Below, in pieces: positions 36,592 to 46,908 of a DNA stretch of 64,000 nt. This DNA is from JAWXBG01 sp044375415 (GTDB lineage: Bacteria > Bacteroidota > Bacteroidia > Flavobacteriales_D > Sanyastnellaceae): NCBI GenBank assembly GCA_044375415.1, contig JBILMS010000004.1, positions 29,131-93,130 of the forward strand, in the 5' to 3' direction. The notes under the pieces were generated by a model. The model saw only the letters and a program-made list of their open reading frames with translations. It was not told the DNA's origin and searched no databases. The first letter of the stretch is position 1. Each line of letters begins with the position of its first letter. The position numbers were made by a program, and so were the translations under genes.

Positions 36592-38955
36592 CTAGCGTAC
36601 AATAAAAATGTAGCCGCTCTGCTCTCCGAGTAGTTCTACATCCAAAATGTAGTAGTATGTACCGCCCGGAAGATCCCCTCCGTCCCAATTATTCTTGTAA
36701 TTCTCTCGGTCTAAAACCAAATTTCCCCAACGATTCCATACCATCAAATGATTACTCGGAAAAAAATCGAGGTTCGGGAATTCTAAAACATCATTCAATC
36801 CATCCAAATTTGGTGTGAAAATATTTGGCGCAGAAATAGCTCCGGCAACTACCATAACGTCTTTACATACTTCTGCAACACAATCGTTAGCCGTTGTAAT
36901 TTCAAGACATACTTCATGAATATTTAAATCTCCAAATGCATAATTCGTCTGGCTACCGAATTGTGGCATGAGTCCATCTGCCGTCCATTGCCAGCTTATA
37001 ATGGGATCTACAGAAGAATTTCCGATAGAAGAAAATGTTGCAGAAGCTCCTTGAATAACCGGATTAGGGTTAAAGTTAAAATCGGCACTTGGCGCTGGAA
37101 ACACATCCACTTCAAACGTGAGTGTGTCTGATGAACAGCCATTCCAGTAAACAAACGCATCGTAATTGTATGTGTCCACCTCATTACTGTTGTTGGCAAT
37201 ATCAAGTGGAATTGGTCCCTGACCATTTGTGCCATTTCCGAACCAATAAATTTCATCTACCGGAGCACACGATTCAAAATCCAAAGTCTCGCCCGATTCG
37301 CTGCACACTTCAACCGGAGATGGATCTTCAATGCTCGGTGCTGCTTTAATATTTAATACCTCCGTGGGCATTCCTATAATGGGGTTATTGCACGCGTCAA
37401 CAATCAATGGAGGTAGAACGTCCATCGAAAAGGGTTCAGGGCAGTATTGTGGACAACCGGGCCATTCGAGAAGTAAATCAACTACCGTATTGCCCAGATC
37501 GCAAGGTGCAGGTTCGCCAATCACAACCGTTCCATCCATCCATGGGTGTGATAAAGTGTAGGGTGGTACTCCATATTTAATACGTGCTTTTCCTTCAAAC
37601 TCACATGTATTCGAACAAATAGGATCGCTGTTCACGGTCCATTGAGGACCATAACTTTCTACGGTATGACCTTCGATGTAGGCTGTAAAAGGCCATTGGG
37701 TAAAAGGCGTGTAATAAATATATGTTTGATTGCAATCATCTCCGGGAGTATATCGCCCTAAGTGCATGGTGAGATAAAAACTCGTGTCGACACAGAGTGG
37801 ATTAAAACAACACAAAAGTGGATTTCGAAGATCGAATGCCTCTAGATACGCCGTTCCTGGTAAGTCTCCATTAGGTGGTTGCACTTCAAAAGTTTGCGAA
37901 GTATCGCAACTTGTGCTGAATTTCATAGAGCCATCCGCCATGATAGCCGTGGTAAATGGATCGGCATAAAAACTTGCCGTAACAAAAAAATCAGTTACAG
38001 TAATCAAACCCGGAATGGTGACCAAAATACTGTCGGTGTGATATTCGGGGATGAAACACGATGGCATATTCAAGTCGCCCCATGCTGCAGTAGGTCCGGT
38101 AACGAGTGGATCTATTTCTACCGGATACGTGGCGTTATTCAAGTAATCTGAGGAGATTTTAGTTTCCAAATAGAAGACATCGCGGGCTGCGTTATAAATT
38201 CGATATCCGGCTCTCTCCATATTTCTCGATCCATCGACACACCATGTACCTACGATGTAAGAAATAATCGCACCTTTTGAATCGACTACTTTTAAATTCC
38301 CATACCACCAGCCGTCTTCCTCATAACCGTGCTCTTTGTCTCTTTCAATATGGGCATCAGACGGGACCAGAACTTCCTCAGTCCAACTGAAATAGTTTTT
38401 AGTTATAACGGGAGCTTCTTTCAATTTGAAATAAGTCTTCATGGTATTCACACCGAATTCGTAGAACTTGTCTACACCCGGAATAATATCGATCTCAATA
38501 AAGTTTCGTTCGTTTATCTGCTTGATCTTCGATTTTGGCGACTGTCCATTCATAAAATTTGTTTTGAACTCTACAGCTTTTTCGGGATCGGTATACGCGG
38601 TTTTGTAGCTACCATCGGCCAATAAAGCTATTGGATATTCTTGTGCGTCTGCTATAAAAACGCCTTTAGAATGTTCATTTGCAGAAGGGTTAATACTTTG
38701 CCATTTTTGATTTTCAGCGTTTTGATAATGAATGGGAGAATGTGAAAACTCTAAACGGACATCCCCTTTATCATTGATCCATTTGGCAGAAAATCTTGTA
38801 CGCTCATCAATAGATTCAGTCCATTTCCCATCGTCTTCCTGAAAACCACGCCTTTCTTCAGAGGCAACAACAAGAGGACAAGTAAAAGGATTTTGACCTT
38901 GAAGAGATGATATATCAAGCATCAGAATGACAAAAACGGCGAGCAGTGATTTCAT
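36592..38955 (-). CDS. Secreted protein with type B T9SS (gliding motility-associated) C-terminal domain
   Basis: A 787-residue protein; start ATG 38955 is preferred over 38964 because it places Lys directly before the signal helix (ending LQGQ). The N-terminal third resembles a large strand-rich domain with paired Trp-rich segments. Mid-protein Cys pairs and a PKD-like domain (FNPNPVIQGASATFSS and WQWTADG) follow. The C-terminus is a type B sorting domain: APNIFTPNLDGLNDVL, VWNRWGNLV, YYYILDV. No catalytic motif was seen; surface adhesin or structural role is only a guess. Confidence 0.85.
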   Translation of the reverse strand: MKSLLAVFVILMLDISSLQGQNPFTCPLVVASEERRGFQEDDGKWTESIDERTRFSAKWINDKGDVRLEFSHSPIHYQNAENQKWQSINPSANEHSKGVFIADAQEYPIALLADGSYKTAYTDPEKAVEFKTNFMNGQSPKSKIKQINERNFIEIDIIPGVDKFYEFGVNTMKTYFKLKEAPVITKNYFSWTEEVLVPSDAHIERDKEHGYEEDGWWYGNLKVVDSKGAIISYIVGTWCVDGSRNMERAGYRIYNAARDVFYLETKISSDYLNNATYPVEIDPLVTGPTAAWGDLNMPSCFIPEYHTDSILVTIPGLITVTDFFVTASFYADPFTTAIMADGSMKFSTSCDTSQTFEVQPPNGDLPGTAYLEAFDLRNPLLCCFNPLCVDTSFYLTMHLGRYTPGDDCNQTYIYYTPFTQWPFTAYIEGHTVESYGPQWTVNSDPICSNTCEFEGKARIKYGVPPYTLSHPWMDGTVVIGEPAPCDLGNTVVDLLLEWPGCPQYCPEPFSMDVLPPLIVDACNNPIIGMPTEVLNIKAAPSIEDPSPVEVCSESGETLDFESCAPVDEIYWFGNGTNGQGPIPLDIANNSNEVDTYNYDAFVYWNGCSSDTLTFEVDVFPAPSADFNFNPNPVIQGASATFSSIGNSSVDPIISWQWTADGLMPQFGSQTNYAFGDLNIHEVCLEITTANDCVAEVCKDVMVVAGAISAPNIFTPNLDGLNDVLEFPNLDFFPSNHLMVWNRWGNLVLDRENYKNNWDGGDLPGGTYYYILDVELLGEQSGYIFIVR

Positions 38956-38993
38956 GTAGACCATCTACATTTGATTTTAGTGAAGGAATGATT

Positions 38994-39001
38994 CAAATGT
39001 A
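38994..39001 (-). promoter_or_regulatory. -7 element of the preceding type-B T9SS gene
   Basis: Minus strand TACATTTG, matching TAnnTTTG, about 40 bp before the ATG. The nearest TTG upstream is 24 bases away, slightly long. The remaining bases to 39247 show nothing recognisable. Confidence 0.4.
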
Positions 39002-39247
39002 GGGGAAAATTGTTTGGTCTCGATTCAAATATTTGATCAAAAAGGATTTAATTGGTACAAATAAGATCCATTAATGAAATCGATCGAATGAAAACTGTGA
39101 TTGTCGTTATAGAACAACTATAACATGACCACTCGTAGGTGGCTTGCCTTTTTTTGCGGGTTGGAAATTCATCTAGCCCTTTTTTAAATATACTGATTCA
39201 ATAAACCCCTAAACCTATCCCTCCCGCATAGCCTTGCCAATAGTCGC

Positions 39248-39652
39248 CTAAGGACAAGCACTCCCAAACACCGAGACCAATAGGAGCAGATCTGTTACAT
39301 TCACCGACCCATTGCCGTCCATATCCGTGTTGCCACATGAGGACGTGCATCCAAAGTTGGAAAAGAAGATGAGCAAATCGGCGATGTTGATGTATCCACT
39401 ATTGTCGAAGTCGCCAACGCATGTAGTGGATTCAAGGATGATCGGTTGTTGAAATCCGATGGTGGCTTTTCGCGTTGTGCCGGAATAGGTGGCTCCAAAA
39501 ACCTGTCCTATGGTAAAGCTTATCTTTTGTGTGCCGGCTGTGGCCTGTGCTCCTCCCGAAGCCAACACTTGCGGAGAACCGGTTTGAGCCTTTGCTGCAT
39601 TGACAAGGAATACAGCAAAGACTATCACCAGCGTTTTGGTTAAGTACTTCAT
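39248..39652 (-). CDS. Small secreted protein with dockerin-like Ca-binding repeats
   Basis: A 134-residue protein: signal peptide (ending NAAKAQ), a short strand domain (SGGAQATAGTQKISFTIGQ through GFQQPI), then two dockerin type I-like loops, GDFDNSGYINIADLLIFF and TDMDGNGSVNVTDLLLLV. Loop positions carry the Asp/Asn pattern for Ca binding. No cohesin partner was seen in the window and there is no T9SS sorting domain. The ATG overlaps the TAA of the S74 gene by one base, so translation is probably coupled. It resembles the protein at 46084-46473. Confidence 0.85.
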   Translation of the reverse strand: MKYLTKTLVIVFAVFLVNAAKAQTGSPQVLASGGAQATAGTQKISFTIGQVFGATYSGTTRKATIGFQQPIILESTTCVGDFDNSGYINIADLLIFFSNFGCTSSCGNTDMDGNGSVNVTDLLLLVSVFGSACP

Positions 39653-42114
39653 TATTTCTTGCCCTCCAGAATAAGTGTTTTCAAAACTTCTAATTCCGCT
39701 TTGAGAGCCGCAATCTCCGATTCTTGCGCTTCCACTTTCTGATTTAACTCTTGTACCGCTGCAATACTTAACACTCCAAAGTCGGAATAACTCAAAGTCT
39801 TCATCCCATCTTTTTCATATACCAATTCCGGGAAAACGTCTTCTACTTCTTGTGCGATGAATCCAACTGATTTTGCATCACCTGCTCTGTTGTCCATATA
39901 GTGATATGAGGCAGGACGTAGCAATTTCACTTTTTCGAGTACAGTGCCGTTGAAGTATGTGACATTTTTTTTCATAGACCGATCAGATACTTGAACCCAG
40001 GCACCACTTTGATCATTCACATAGGCTTTTAATACACCGTTGTAATACACATCGTAATCTGAACCGGAACCAAATCCGTGCGACCAATTATTGTTGATAT
40101 TGGAAGGATCGGTGACACGGAATCCACCACCGGCCGATACTAAGGCATCCTGTCCAACCGTAAGATCGCTACCCGGAGAAGTTGTATTGATTCCGAGATT
40201 TCCATCTTTGGTTAATCGCATTTTTTCACTTATAGTTACAGAACTATTCGCGGTAACAATAGGGGCCGCACTAACACCGAAAATCATTCCGCCATTCGAT
40301 TGGTCGCCGCTTATGTAGGATGCATAACCGGAGTTGCCCATTGATTTGTAACCTGAATTATAATAGGTATTAAATCCTATGGCCGGCCAATCCGTAATTA
40401 AACTTACTCCGGCACTAGTGGTCGGTGAACTTCTGAAAATTGCTGTGGTTGCACCCACTGCTCCCATTACTTCGAAAGTGGAATAGGTGGGCGATAATGT
40501 GCCAATACCTACACCGCCATTTGCTGCTATACAAAGTTGCTCGGCATTTTGACCTGATCCAATGTTGATATAGCCGTTTTCGAAATTATTGATATTCACC
40601 GCACCGGCTGCCAACGACATAAATAAACCATCCACACCTGTTTGGCCGCTTATGCTGTTTGTAAGGCGCAAGGAAGCACTACTAGCTGTACTGTGGGCAT
40701 GCAATTGTGCATTCGGATTGCTTGTATTTAAGCCAATCTGACCATTCGGCTTTAAAACTATTTGTTGTTCTGAAGAATTCGTGCCTATGTTCATGTCTGA
40801 GTTCTCGCGATTTATGAAATAGGCCTCTCCATTGTTAAGGTACATTTTTATTCCATCATCAACGCCTGATCCGGTATTCGGATCAGTGATTTGGAATATA
40901 GGCACACCAGTTGGGGTTGAGAGATGTAGATGAGCGGATGGAAATTGAGCACCTACACCCACGAAACCATTGGGACTCATATAGATCTGAGGTGAATTAT
41001 TTGTTCCAAGTGTAAATGATGATGACGCTGTGTTTAGTATAGAAAAATCATTGTCATTGAGGAGCATGCTCACACCACCGTTTAATCCGCTGTTATTATT
41101 GGTCATTCGTATTTGTGAAATCTCAAAGTTGTTTCCGTGAACATGCAAGTTCGCTCCGGGTGAAGATGTACCTATACCCAGTCTACCGGTTGATGTAAGT
41201 TTTAAATAGTTGTTTAAGTTCCCGTCATTTCCGCGAACTGATACTTGAAACGCACCACCTTCAGGGTCATCGTTATCAAAGAGACCTGAGATTTGAGCTA
41301 GATGTGAACTTCCTCCATTGTTTGATTTGGCGTAAAATGAAAGACCGCTTCCAAACCCGGATGTAGGGATTCCTGTGCTGTGAGAGGCTAATGCCGCAAC
41401 TTGTTGTATTGCATTAGTACTCGATGATTCGAAGTTTACCGAAAGCAGACCTGCAGGTGTATGTGCCTGATTTGCTAAATTCGTTATGGCAACTCGCGTA
41501 TTGTAGGATGCACTATTGGTCATCACACCTGTATTCGATTGGAACCAAAAAGGTGCTGTATTGATCCACTGACCTCCTGAATAGGTCAGAACCTGGTTGT
41601 TTTGTGGATTCGTAATAGTGGCGTCTGTAAGGGCATTCAGACCCATTGTTACCGCGCCCGCAGTAGTCGCAAAGTCTGATTCAAAAGAATGTTTCGATCC
41701 TTCTGAAAAGAAACTGTAGGGTACAGATTGTAAATCGAAGTTGCCTAAAAAGAAATTTCCCCCGCTATTTAGATGTACATCCATGGTGATGGGAAATTCT
41801 GTCCAGTCCATCGAATCGAAAGTATTTGAAGTATAAGGTCCAATAGGATTGCCATGACCTAAAACAACATTTACCAAACCGAATTCGTCGGTATTGATAG
41901 CGTGATTTTCACTGTACAATACTGAATTATTTACAGCACTTTTGAAAGTGATGGTAAGTATAATGGCCGAGTTGGCAATGGGATCACCATTTTGATCGCG
42001 CACAATCATTTGATAGTTGATACCCGGTGAAGAGTTGTCAAATACGGTCTGCGAACGAAGACTACTTGTGATTGTTGCTAGGAGCAACGACAAACAAAAA
42101 ACTAATTGTTTCAT
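39652..42114 (-). CDS. Tail-fibre-like secreted protein with C-terminal S74 self-cleaving chaperone domain
   Basis: An 820-residue protein; start ATG 42114 gives a signal peptide (ending SSLRSQ), while 42153 adds a non-signal leader. The N-terminal domain (NYQMIVRDQNGDPIANSAI, SVPYSF) is shared with the protein at 47354-47887. A long middle of repeated GIGTSSPGANLHVHG-like segments follows, as in trimeric fibre beta-helices. The C-terminus is an S74 intramolecular chaperone: SDRSMKKNV, LRPASYHYM, GFIAQEVEDVFPELV, then a coiled coil. In the family it trims itself off after trimer assembly. No phage genes surround it. Confidence 0.88.
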   Translation of the reverse strand: MKQLVFCLSLLLATITSSLRSQTVFDNSSPGINYQMIVRDQNGDPIANSAIILTITFKSAVNNSVLYSENHAINTDEFGLVNVVLGHGNPIGPYTSNTFDSMDWTEFPITMDVHLNSGGNFFLGNFDLQSVPYSFFSEGSKHSFESDFATTAGAVTMGLNALTDATITNPQNNQVLTYSGGQWINTAPFWFQSNTGVMTNSASYNTRVAITNLANQAHTPAGLLSVNFESSSTNAIQQVAALASHSTGIPTSGFGSGLSFYAKSNNGGSSHLAQISGLFDNDDPEGGAFQVSVRGNDGNLNNYLKLTSTGRLGIGTSSPGANLHVHGNNFEISQIRMTNNNSGLNGGVSMLLNDNDFSILNTASSSFTLGTNNSPQIYMSPNGFVGVGAQFPSAHLHLSTPTGVPIFQITDPNTGSGVDDGIKMYLNNGEAYFINRENSDMNIGTNSSEQQIVLKPNGQIGLNTSNPNAQLHAHSTASSASLRLTNSISGQTGVDGLFMSLAAGAVNINNFENGYINIGSGQNAEQLCIAANGGVGIGTLSPTYSTFEVMGAVGATTAIFRSSPTTSAGVSLITDWPAIGFNTYYNSGYKSMGNSGYASYISGDQSNGGMIFGVSAAPIVTANSSVTISEKMRLTKDGNLGINTTSPGSDLTVGQDALVSAGGGFRVTDPSNINNNWSHGFGSGSDYDVYYNGVLKAYVNDQSGAWVQVSDRSMKKNVTYFNGTVLEKVKLLRPASYHYMDNRAGDAKSVGFIAQEVEDVFPELVYEKDGMKTLSYSDFGVLSIAAVQELNQKVEAQESEIAALKAELEVLKTLILEGKK

Positions 42115-42290
42115 GGGTACATTCTTTTGATGGGACAAATGTCCTGCGATCAAAAAATGTACACATCCCTCGTAAGGGTGATATTTAAATGGAGCATTTC
42201 AAGGTGGAGATATTGATGTTGAATTCGAATGGTTCGTAGAGTCGAAGGCTTCAACAGATGAAGAAAAGAAGAGTGAACTGAAGAAGTATG

Positions 42291-42923
42291 CTATACTATA
42301 TTGTCCTTGATCGCCTTGAATACCGCCTCCTTTCCACTATTCACATGTAGCTTGGAATAGATGTTCTTAAGATGCGATTTTACGGTTTCGAGAGAAACAA
42401 AGCGCTCGGCTGCAATCGACTTATTAGAATGACCTTTTACCAATAATTCCAAGACTTCTTTTTCGCTTTTGGTAAGGTCATAGTGACTTGCTTTTTTTTC
42501 TTGCTTTTGAAAGGAAAGAATTACTCGACGAGCGATGCTGGGCGACATAGGAGAACCTCCCTGCAAGACTTCATTTAATGCTTCAATAAAATCGTCGGGG
42601 TCGGTTTTTTTAAGTAAGTAGCCGCTCGCTCCGGCACGCAAGCACATAAATAGTTTTTCGTCGTCTTCAAAGACTGTATGCATGATTACTTGAACAAGAG
42701 GGCTTGTCTCTTTGATTAGTCGAACACCTTCAATGCCTGACATGCCGGGCATGTCGATATCCATAATCACAATGTCGGGATGGTGTAAATTCACTTGCTC
42801 AACGGAATCCATGCAATGCGAATAGTCGCCACTTACTTCAAAGCCATCAGCTTGATCAATAAGCAATACTAGATTTGAACGCAGGCGTTCATTGTCTTCG
42901 AATATGAGTACTTTTTTGTTCAA
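42291..42923 (-). CDS. NarL/LuxR-family response regulator
   Basis: A 210-residue regulator: receiver domain with acidic pair E9/D10, phospho-acceptor D55 (IVIMDIDMPG), then a LuxR-type helix-turn-helix (SNKSIAAERFVSLETVKSHL). It binds DNA when phosphorylated. It lies 72 bp after the stop of the sensor kinase, its natural partner. Confidence 0.93.
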   Translation of the reverse strand: MNKKVLIFEDNERLRSNLVLLIDQADGFEVSGDYSHCMDSVEQVNLHHPDIVIMDIDMPGMSGIEGVRLIKETSPLVQVIMHTVFEDDEKLFMCLRAGASGYLLKKTDPDDFIEALNEVLQGGSPMSPSIARRVILSFQKQEKKASHYDLTKSEKEVLELLVKGHSNKSIAAERFVSLETVKSHLKNIYSKLHVNSGKEAVFKAIKDNIV

Positions 42924-42995
42924 AGCGGCTACAAAGTAACGAGTTTATTCCGGTGGGTTTTATCCCTCAAATGTGGGATATTTATCGTGAAATAT

Positions 42996-45900
42996 TCACA
43001 GGTGCAGCGAAAGTTTTATTTCACATCCGTCACCCGGCGATGAATTGACCTGCAAAGAACCCTTCATGGCTTCAGCTCTTTTTTTCATATTGGAAAGTCC
43101 ATTTCTGTCGGAATTTTTAGTTGTGTTGAATCCTCGACCGTTGTCTTTTACCTGCAAGTTCAATTGATTATCGGTAAAAGTCAAGTCGACTTCAACATGG
43201 TCTGCTCCCGAGTGTTTTCCAATGTTGTTGATTGTTTCCTTAAAGATGAGATAAATATCCCTGCGATATTCTAGTTTCAACTTAATAGAATCAACATGTT
43301 CCGGAAATTGAATGTGATATGAAATCCCCGATCTATCCAATAATTCGGTGGCATATCGCCTCATACGAGCCAACATTTTTTCGAGCGAATCGTTCTTTGG
43401 ATTCACATTCCAAACTATATCGTCGAGTGCTTGCTGTGCATCCCGAAGTTGCTGCCTAAGATTCATGATCAACGCGGTCTGCGATGGATCTTCCGATTTT
43501 CGCTGAAGTACCGACGAGGTGATATTGGCAGAACTAAGCGTCGCACCAATGTCATCATGTAAATCGCGAGATATGTTATTGCGGATATCCTGAAGTTTGA
43601 GTACTTGACGAATGCGATAAGTGTATATAAAATAGATTATTCCGAGTAGAACAATACCGAGAAGGATTTTGAATAATAAGGTCTGGTACCATGCCGGTGA
43701 TATGGTGATCTTTAAACGAGCAATGTTATCTGACTCGAGGCCGAAGGAGTCTTTGCTTTTCACCTGAAGAAAATACTCTCCGGGCTCAAGATTTACGAGT
43801 GCAATTCTATTTTGATTCCCAATTTCTACCCAGTCTTTACTAAGCCCCTCGAGTTGATAGCTGTATTTGTTTCCCGACGGATCTCCATAGCTCAAACAAG
43901 AAATAATAAATTCCAAATCGTTTTGCTCGTGGTCGAAGGTTATGTCATCCGTAAAGTTATAGATCCATTCTGAGTTCGCGGATTTCAACGCCGAAATACG
44001 CACTTCATAGCTTGTTTGGAGTGGTTTTATGATCTGCTCGGTTTTCACAGAGGTGATACCATTAAACATTGCAAGAAGCAAATTGTGATCGCGCGTACAC
44101 CGAAGGGCCGGGTTTTCGGCTAGACTTAATTCTGATAGATTTTCAATTCTACTCGTCTTGAAATGATCACTTCCTTTCTCCATAACGGATAACCCTCCTT
44201 CTGTGAGGACCCATACATTTCCCAAGTCATCTACAGAAACATCGTAGGTTCGCTGGTGAAGTAGTCCATCCTTAAGTTCATATTTTTTTCGAGAGCCGGT
44301 TGCTAAATCGATTCTACCTAATCCAACCCATGATGAAACCCATAGGTAGTTGTGTTCAGAATCATAGGTTGTTTTAAAAATGAATCCGTCTAAGTAATTG
44401 TCGCTTTCACCGGTAGATTTATATTCTTCACGTATTGTTCCGGTATGGTCAATACACTGAAGAAAGTTGCCTTGATCGACAATAAGTTTGTTTTCTCCAC
44501 ATTCTTCCAGATGAATTCCCCTACCTGAGAGTTGGGGGTATTCCACTAATTTTTTCGATATAAAGTCATAGCTGAAAGTGCCAAGCATGTTGGTAGAGAA
44601 GAAAACAGAATGAGTGTTTATTCGACTCAAAGAAGTAGCCCTTGTGGAAGATTCCGTAATACCTAATTCTGCTTCTTTAGAAAAGACGGTAGCGGATATA
44701 GGTTCGTAGGTCCCTTTGTTTATGTGGTAAATGCTGAGCCCGTTGTATCCGGCGATCAAAAGTGTATCTGTGGACCAGTGAAGTATTTCGTTTACGTAAA
44801 GCAAATTAGAGAGTGTGGGTTCGATTGCGCTTTTTAGTTCACCTGTGATCGTATTGTAAGTGCCGATTCCACCTCCATTGGAGCCATACCAAACAAGATG
44901 ATTGTTGTCGTAGTCAATGTCGGGTTCCAAACACGTTAGAGATTTTCGCACTTCTTCTTCTAGCTCTTTAGTGAGTTTACTCGTTAGATAAGATTGATTG
45001 CGTACGTCGTATTTCGCAAGTCCGTTGGAAGTACCAATCCAAAGTATGGAGTTTGTTGCCTTTAGACTGCGAGCATTATTATTGCGCAAACTTTTTGGAT
45101 TGTCCTTGTCATGACTAAAATGGGTGAATTCATGAGTCTCCCGATCGAATAGTACCAAGCCCTTATCGTATGTGGCAAGCCAAAGTTCAGAGTCACCACC
45201 ATCGAGATTCGATTCCTCTATGCTTCTGATCATATTGCTTAAAATGTTCTTACTGTCCAGTGGTCCGTTGTAACAGTAATTGGTAAAAGCTCCGGAAGTT
45301 TTATCGAGAAGGTAAATGCCTCGATTATATGTCCCGAGCCAGATTCGACCTGTAGAGTCCACTTTAACGCAACGAATAATATTTGGCCAATTGATGCTAT
45401 CCGATTCGAGTGGCAGCCGATAATTGCGAACTGCATTTGTTGCAGAATGCACTATGAAGGTGTTGTCTTCTTCGGTAACTAATATTAAATCGCCCTCCAA
45501 GTCACAGGTCATTTGATTGACTTGTGAAGTTTTTAGATCCGCAATGCGGTCTCGTTTAATGATGTTTCCATCAGCGCCAATTTCTAATTTGTAGATTACA
45601 CTTTCCTGCGACGCATAAATGTTACCGCCGGAATCAAAGCACATGGCAAAAAAGGAGAAAGGTTCACCGTTTTCTTTTTCCATGAATTTGATTTCGAGAC
45701 TCCGGGTATCCACATAACCCAGGTGAGGGTAATTGATGAACCAAATGCGACCTTGTTGGTCTTCCATCAAATTGCTGCATTCGTATGCGCGCAAACCTTT
45801 TTCGTTTTCTCCCCGGTAGTTGAAGTTGATGAATTCAGTGCCATCGTACCGACTCAGACCATTTTTGGTTCCGAACCACATGTAACCTCTGCTGTCCTCA

Positions 45901-46112
45901 AGAATACTATATATCCAATTGTTAGGTAGTCCGTCTTTCGATGAAATGTGATCGAAATTGATGTGCGAGGGTTGAGCTTTCGACGTTTGGCTCGCGGAGA
46001 TAAGGACTATAAGCACATAGACAAACGAAGGGACAAAGAAAGAACAAGAGCGAATCTTAGCCCCAAGTATTGTATTGGAATTCTCAATCGCATACACCGC
46101 CATAGGCGCCAA
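42996..46112 (-). CDS. Propeller-type sensor histidine kinase (Reg_prop, Y_Y_Y, HisKA_3)
   Basis: A 1,038-residue kinase with an N-terminal hydrophobic segment, then many two-component propeller repeats (for example ILEDSRGYMWFGTKNGLSRY), which form two periplasmic seven-bladed propellers. A Y_Y_Y-like domain and a membrane helix (about 808-826) follow. The cytoplasmic part has the H-box RDLHDDIGATLS with phospho-acceptor H852, an N-box (KETINNIGKHS) and a G-box (DNGRGF). It is the NarL-partner type without a fused regulator; the response regulator is the next gene. The start overlaps the dockerin-like gene by 29 bp; ATG 46103 is an alternative. Confidence 0.92.
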   Translation of the reverse strand: MAPMAVYAIENSNTILGAKIRSCSFFVPSFVYVLIVLISASQTSKAQPSHINFDHISSKDGLPNNWIYSILEDSRGYMWFGTKNGLSRYDGTEFINFNYRGENEKGLRAYECSNLMEDQQGRIWFINYPHLGYVDTRSLEIKFMEKENGEPFSFFAMCFDSGGNIYASQESVIYKLEIGADGNIIKRDRIADLKTSQVNQMTCDLEGDLILVTEEDNTFIVHSATNAVRNYRLPLESDSINWPNIIRCVKVDSTGRIWLGTYNRGIYLLDKTSGAFTNYCYNGPLDSKNILSNMIRSIEESNLDGGDSELWLATYDKGLVLFDRETHEFTHFSHDKDNPKSLRNNNARSLKATNSILWIGTSNGLAKYDVRNQSYLTSKLTKELEEEVRKSLTCLEPDIDYDNNHLVWYGSNGGGIGTYNTITGELKSAIEPTLSNLLYVNEILHWSTDTLLIAGYNGLSIYHINKGTYEPISATVFSKEAELGITESSTRATSLSRINTHSVFFSTNMLGTFSYDFISKKLVEYPQLSGRGIHLEECGENKLIVDQGNFLQCIDHTGTIREEYKSTGESDNYLDGFIFKTTYDSEHNYLWVSSWVGLGRIDLATGSRKKYELKDGLLHQRTYDVSVDDLGNVWVLTEGGLSVMEKGSDHFKTSRIENLSELSLAENPALRCTRDHNLLLAMFNGITSVKTEQIIKPLQTSYEVRISALKSANSEWIYNFTDDITFDHEQNDLEFIISCLSYGDPSGNKYSYQLEGLSKDWVEIGNQNRIALVNLEPGEYFLQVKSKDSFGLESDNIARLKITISPAWYQTLLFKILLGIVLLGIIYFIYTYRIRQVLKLQDIRNNISRDLHDDIGATLSSANITSSVLQRKSEDPSQTALIMNLRQQLRDAQQALDDIVWNVNPKNDSLEKMLARMRRYATELLDRSGISYHIQFPEHVDSIKLKLEYRRDIYLIFKETINNIGKHSGADHVEVDLTFTDNQLNLQVKDNGRGFNTTKNSDRNGLSNMKKRAEAMKGSLQVNSSPGDGCEIKLSLHL

Positions 46113-46473
46113 AGAAAATCAAAACATCCGATACTTTTACTTTTTGGTCCTGATCCAAATCTCCATCCAGACATATTCCGGTTAATCCATAGTTGGCATT
46201 AAGCAAAAGGAGGTCAGAAACATTAATTTCTTGGTTGTAGTCGAAATCGCCGAAGCAAGGAAGGAACTCATCAGCGTGTTGCACTCCGGTGCTAATACTT
46301 AGACATTCGTTTTCGTAATAAGAGAAACCGGAAAATTCTCCCAATGTAACAGATAGCGAAAAGTCAGTCTGTTCAAAATGATCACCGCCTGAACTTATAG
46401 AAGTACGGCTGACTTGCTGGGAATATGAGCCAATGCTCAACATAGCTAGAGATATTACCAAGAGCACTCTCAT
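46084..46473 (-). CDS. Small secreted dockerin-like protein
   Basis: A 129-residue protein with signal peptide (ending GSYSQ), a short strand domain and two dockerin-like loops, GDFDYNQEINVSDLLLLN and GDLDQDQKVKVSDVLIFF. It is a paralogue, in layout, of the one at 39248-39652. It overlaps the preceding gene by four bases (ATGA) and the sensor kinase by 29, so one transcript. No cohesin or sorting domain is visible. Confidence 0.83.
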   Translation of the reverse strand: MRVLLVISLAMLSIGSYSQQVSRTSISSGGDHFEQTDFSLSVTLGEFSGFSYYENECLSISTGVQHADEFLPCFGDFDYNQEINVSDLLLLNANYGLTGICLDGDLDQDQKVKVSDVLIFFGAYGGVCD

Positions 46474-46892
46474 TCTTCCACTATGTTAAATACCAAAACG
46501 GATATCGTAGCATGACCGGTAAAGGTCGAATTCCATGTATTGCTGTATAACATTTCAAAAACGTGATTGCCGCCTCCAATCCAATAGGGGAATTCAAATT
46601 TGTGACTCGAATTATTGACATAGAAGAGATTATCGTCGAAAATTAATTTGAGATCAGCAGAAATCTGGTAATCTCGAAGAGCTCCATTAGTAGTTTCTCT
46701 TGAGAGCAAAACAGATTCGACTTTCCACGTTTGACCATATTCTACAAAGATGTTTAAGGTTGAAATAATATTGTTGACAGAGGTAGTGCCTACCATATCT
46801 AACTGAAGAGTCTCAACATATTCTAGGTTTTTTTGTGAGTAGCCAAATGCATAGAATACCAGTAAAATCAGTGTTATGAGTAGTTTATTCAT
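46470..46892 (-). CDS. Small secreted protein, tandem paralogue 2
   Basis: A 140-residue protein; start ATG 46892 gives a signal peptide (ending YAFGYSQ). The body shares with the next upstream gene the pattern LEYVETLQLDMVGTTSVNNI, then a TWKVES segment, then FPYWIGGGNHVFEM and a VLVFNI end. No named family recognised; the fold looks like a small all-strand domain. Confidence 0.75.
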   Translation of the reverse strand: MNKLLITLILLVFYAFGYSQKNLEYVETLQLDMVGTTSVNNIISTLNIFVEYGQTWKVESVLLSRETTNGALRDYQISADLKLIFDDNLFYVNNSSHKFEFPYWIGGGNHVFEMLYSNTWNSTFTGHATISVLVFNIVEE

Positions 46893-46908
46893 TGTAGGCT
46901 TTTTAAGA

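Noticed and set aside
39652..42114. S74 fibre protein as sign of a prophage
   Set aside because: No capsid, terminase, integrase or lysis genes surround it, and S74 proteins with signal peptides are frequent in this phylum.
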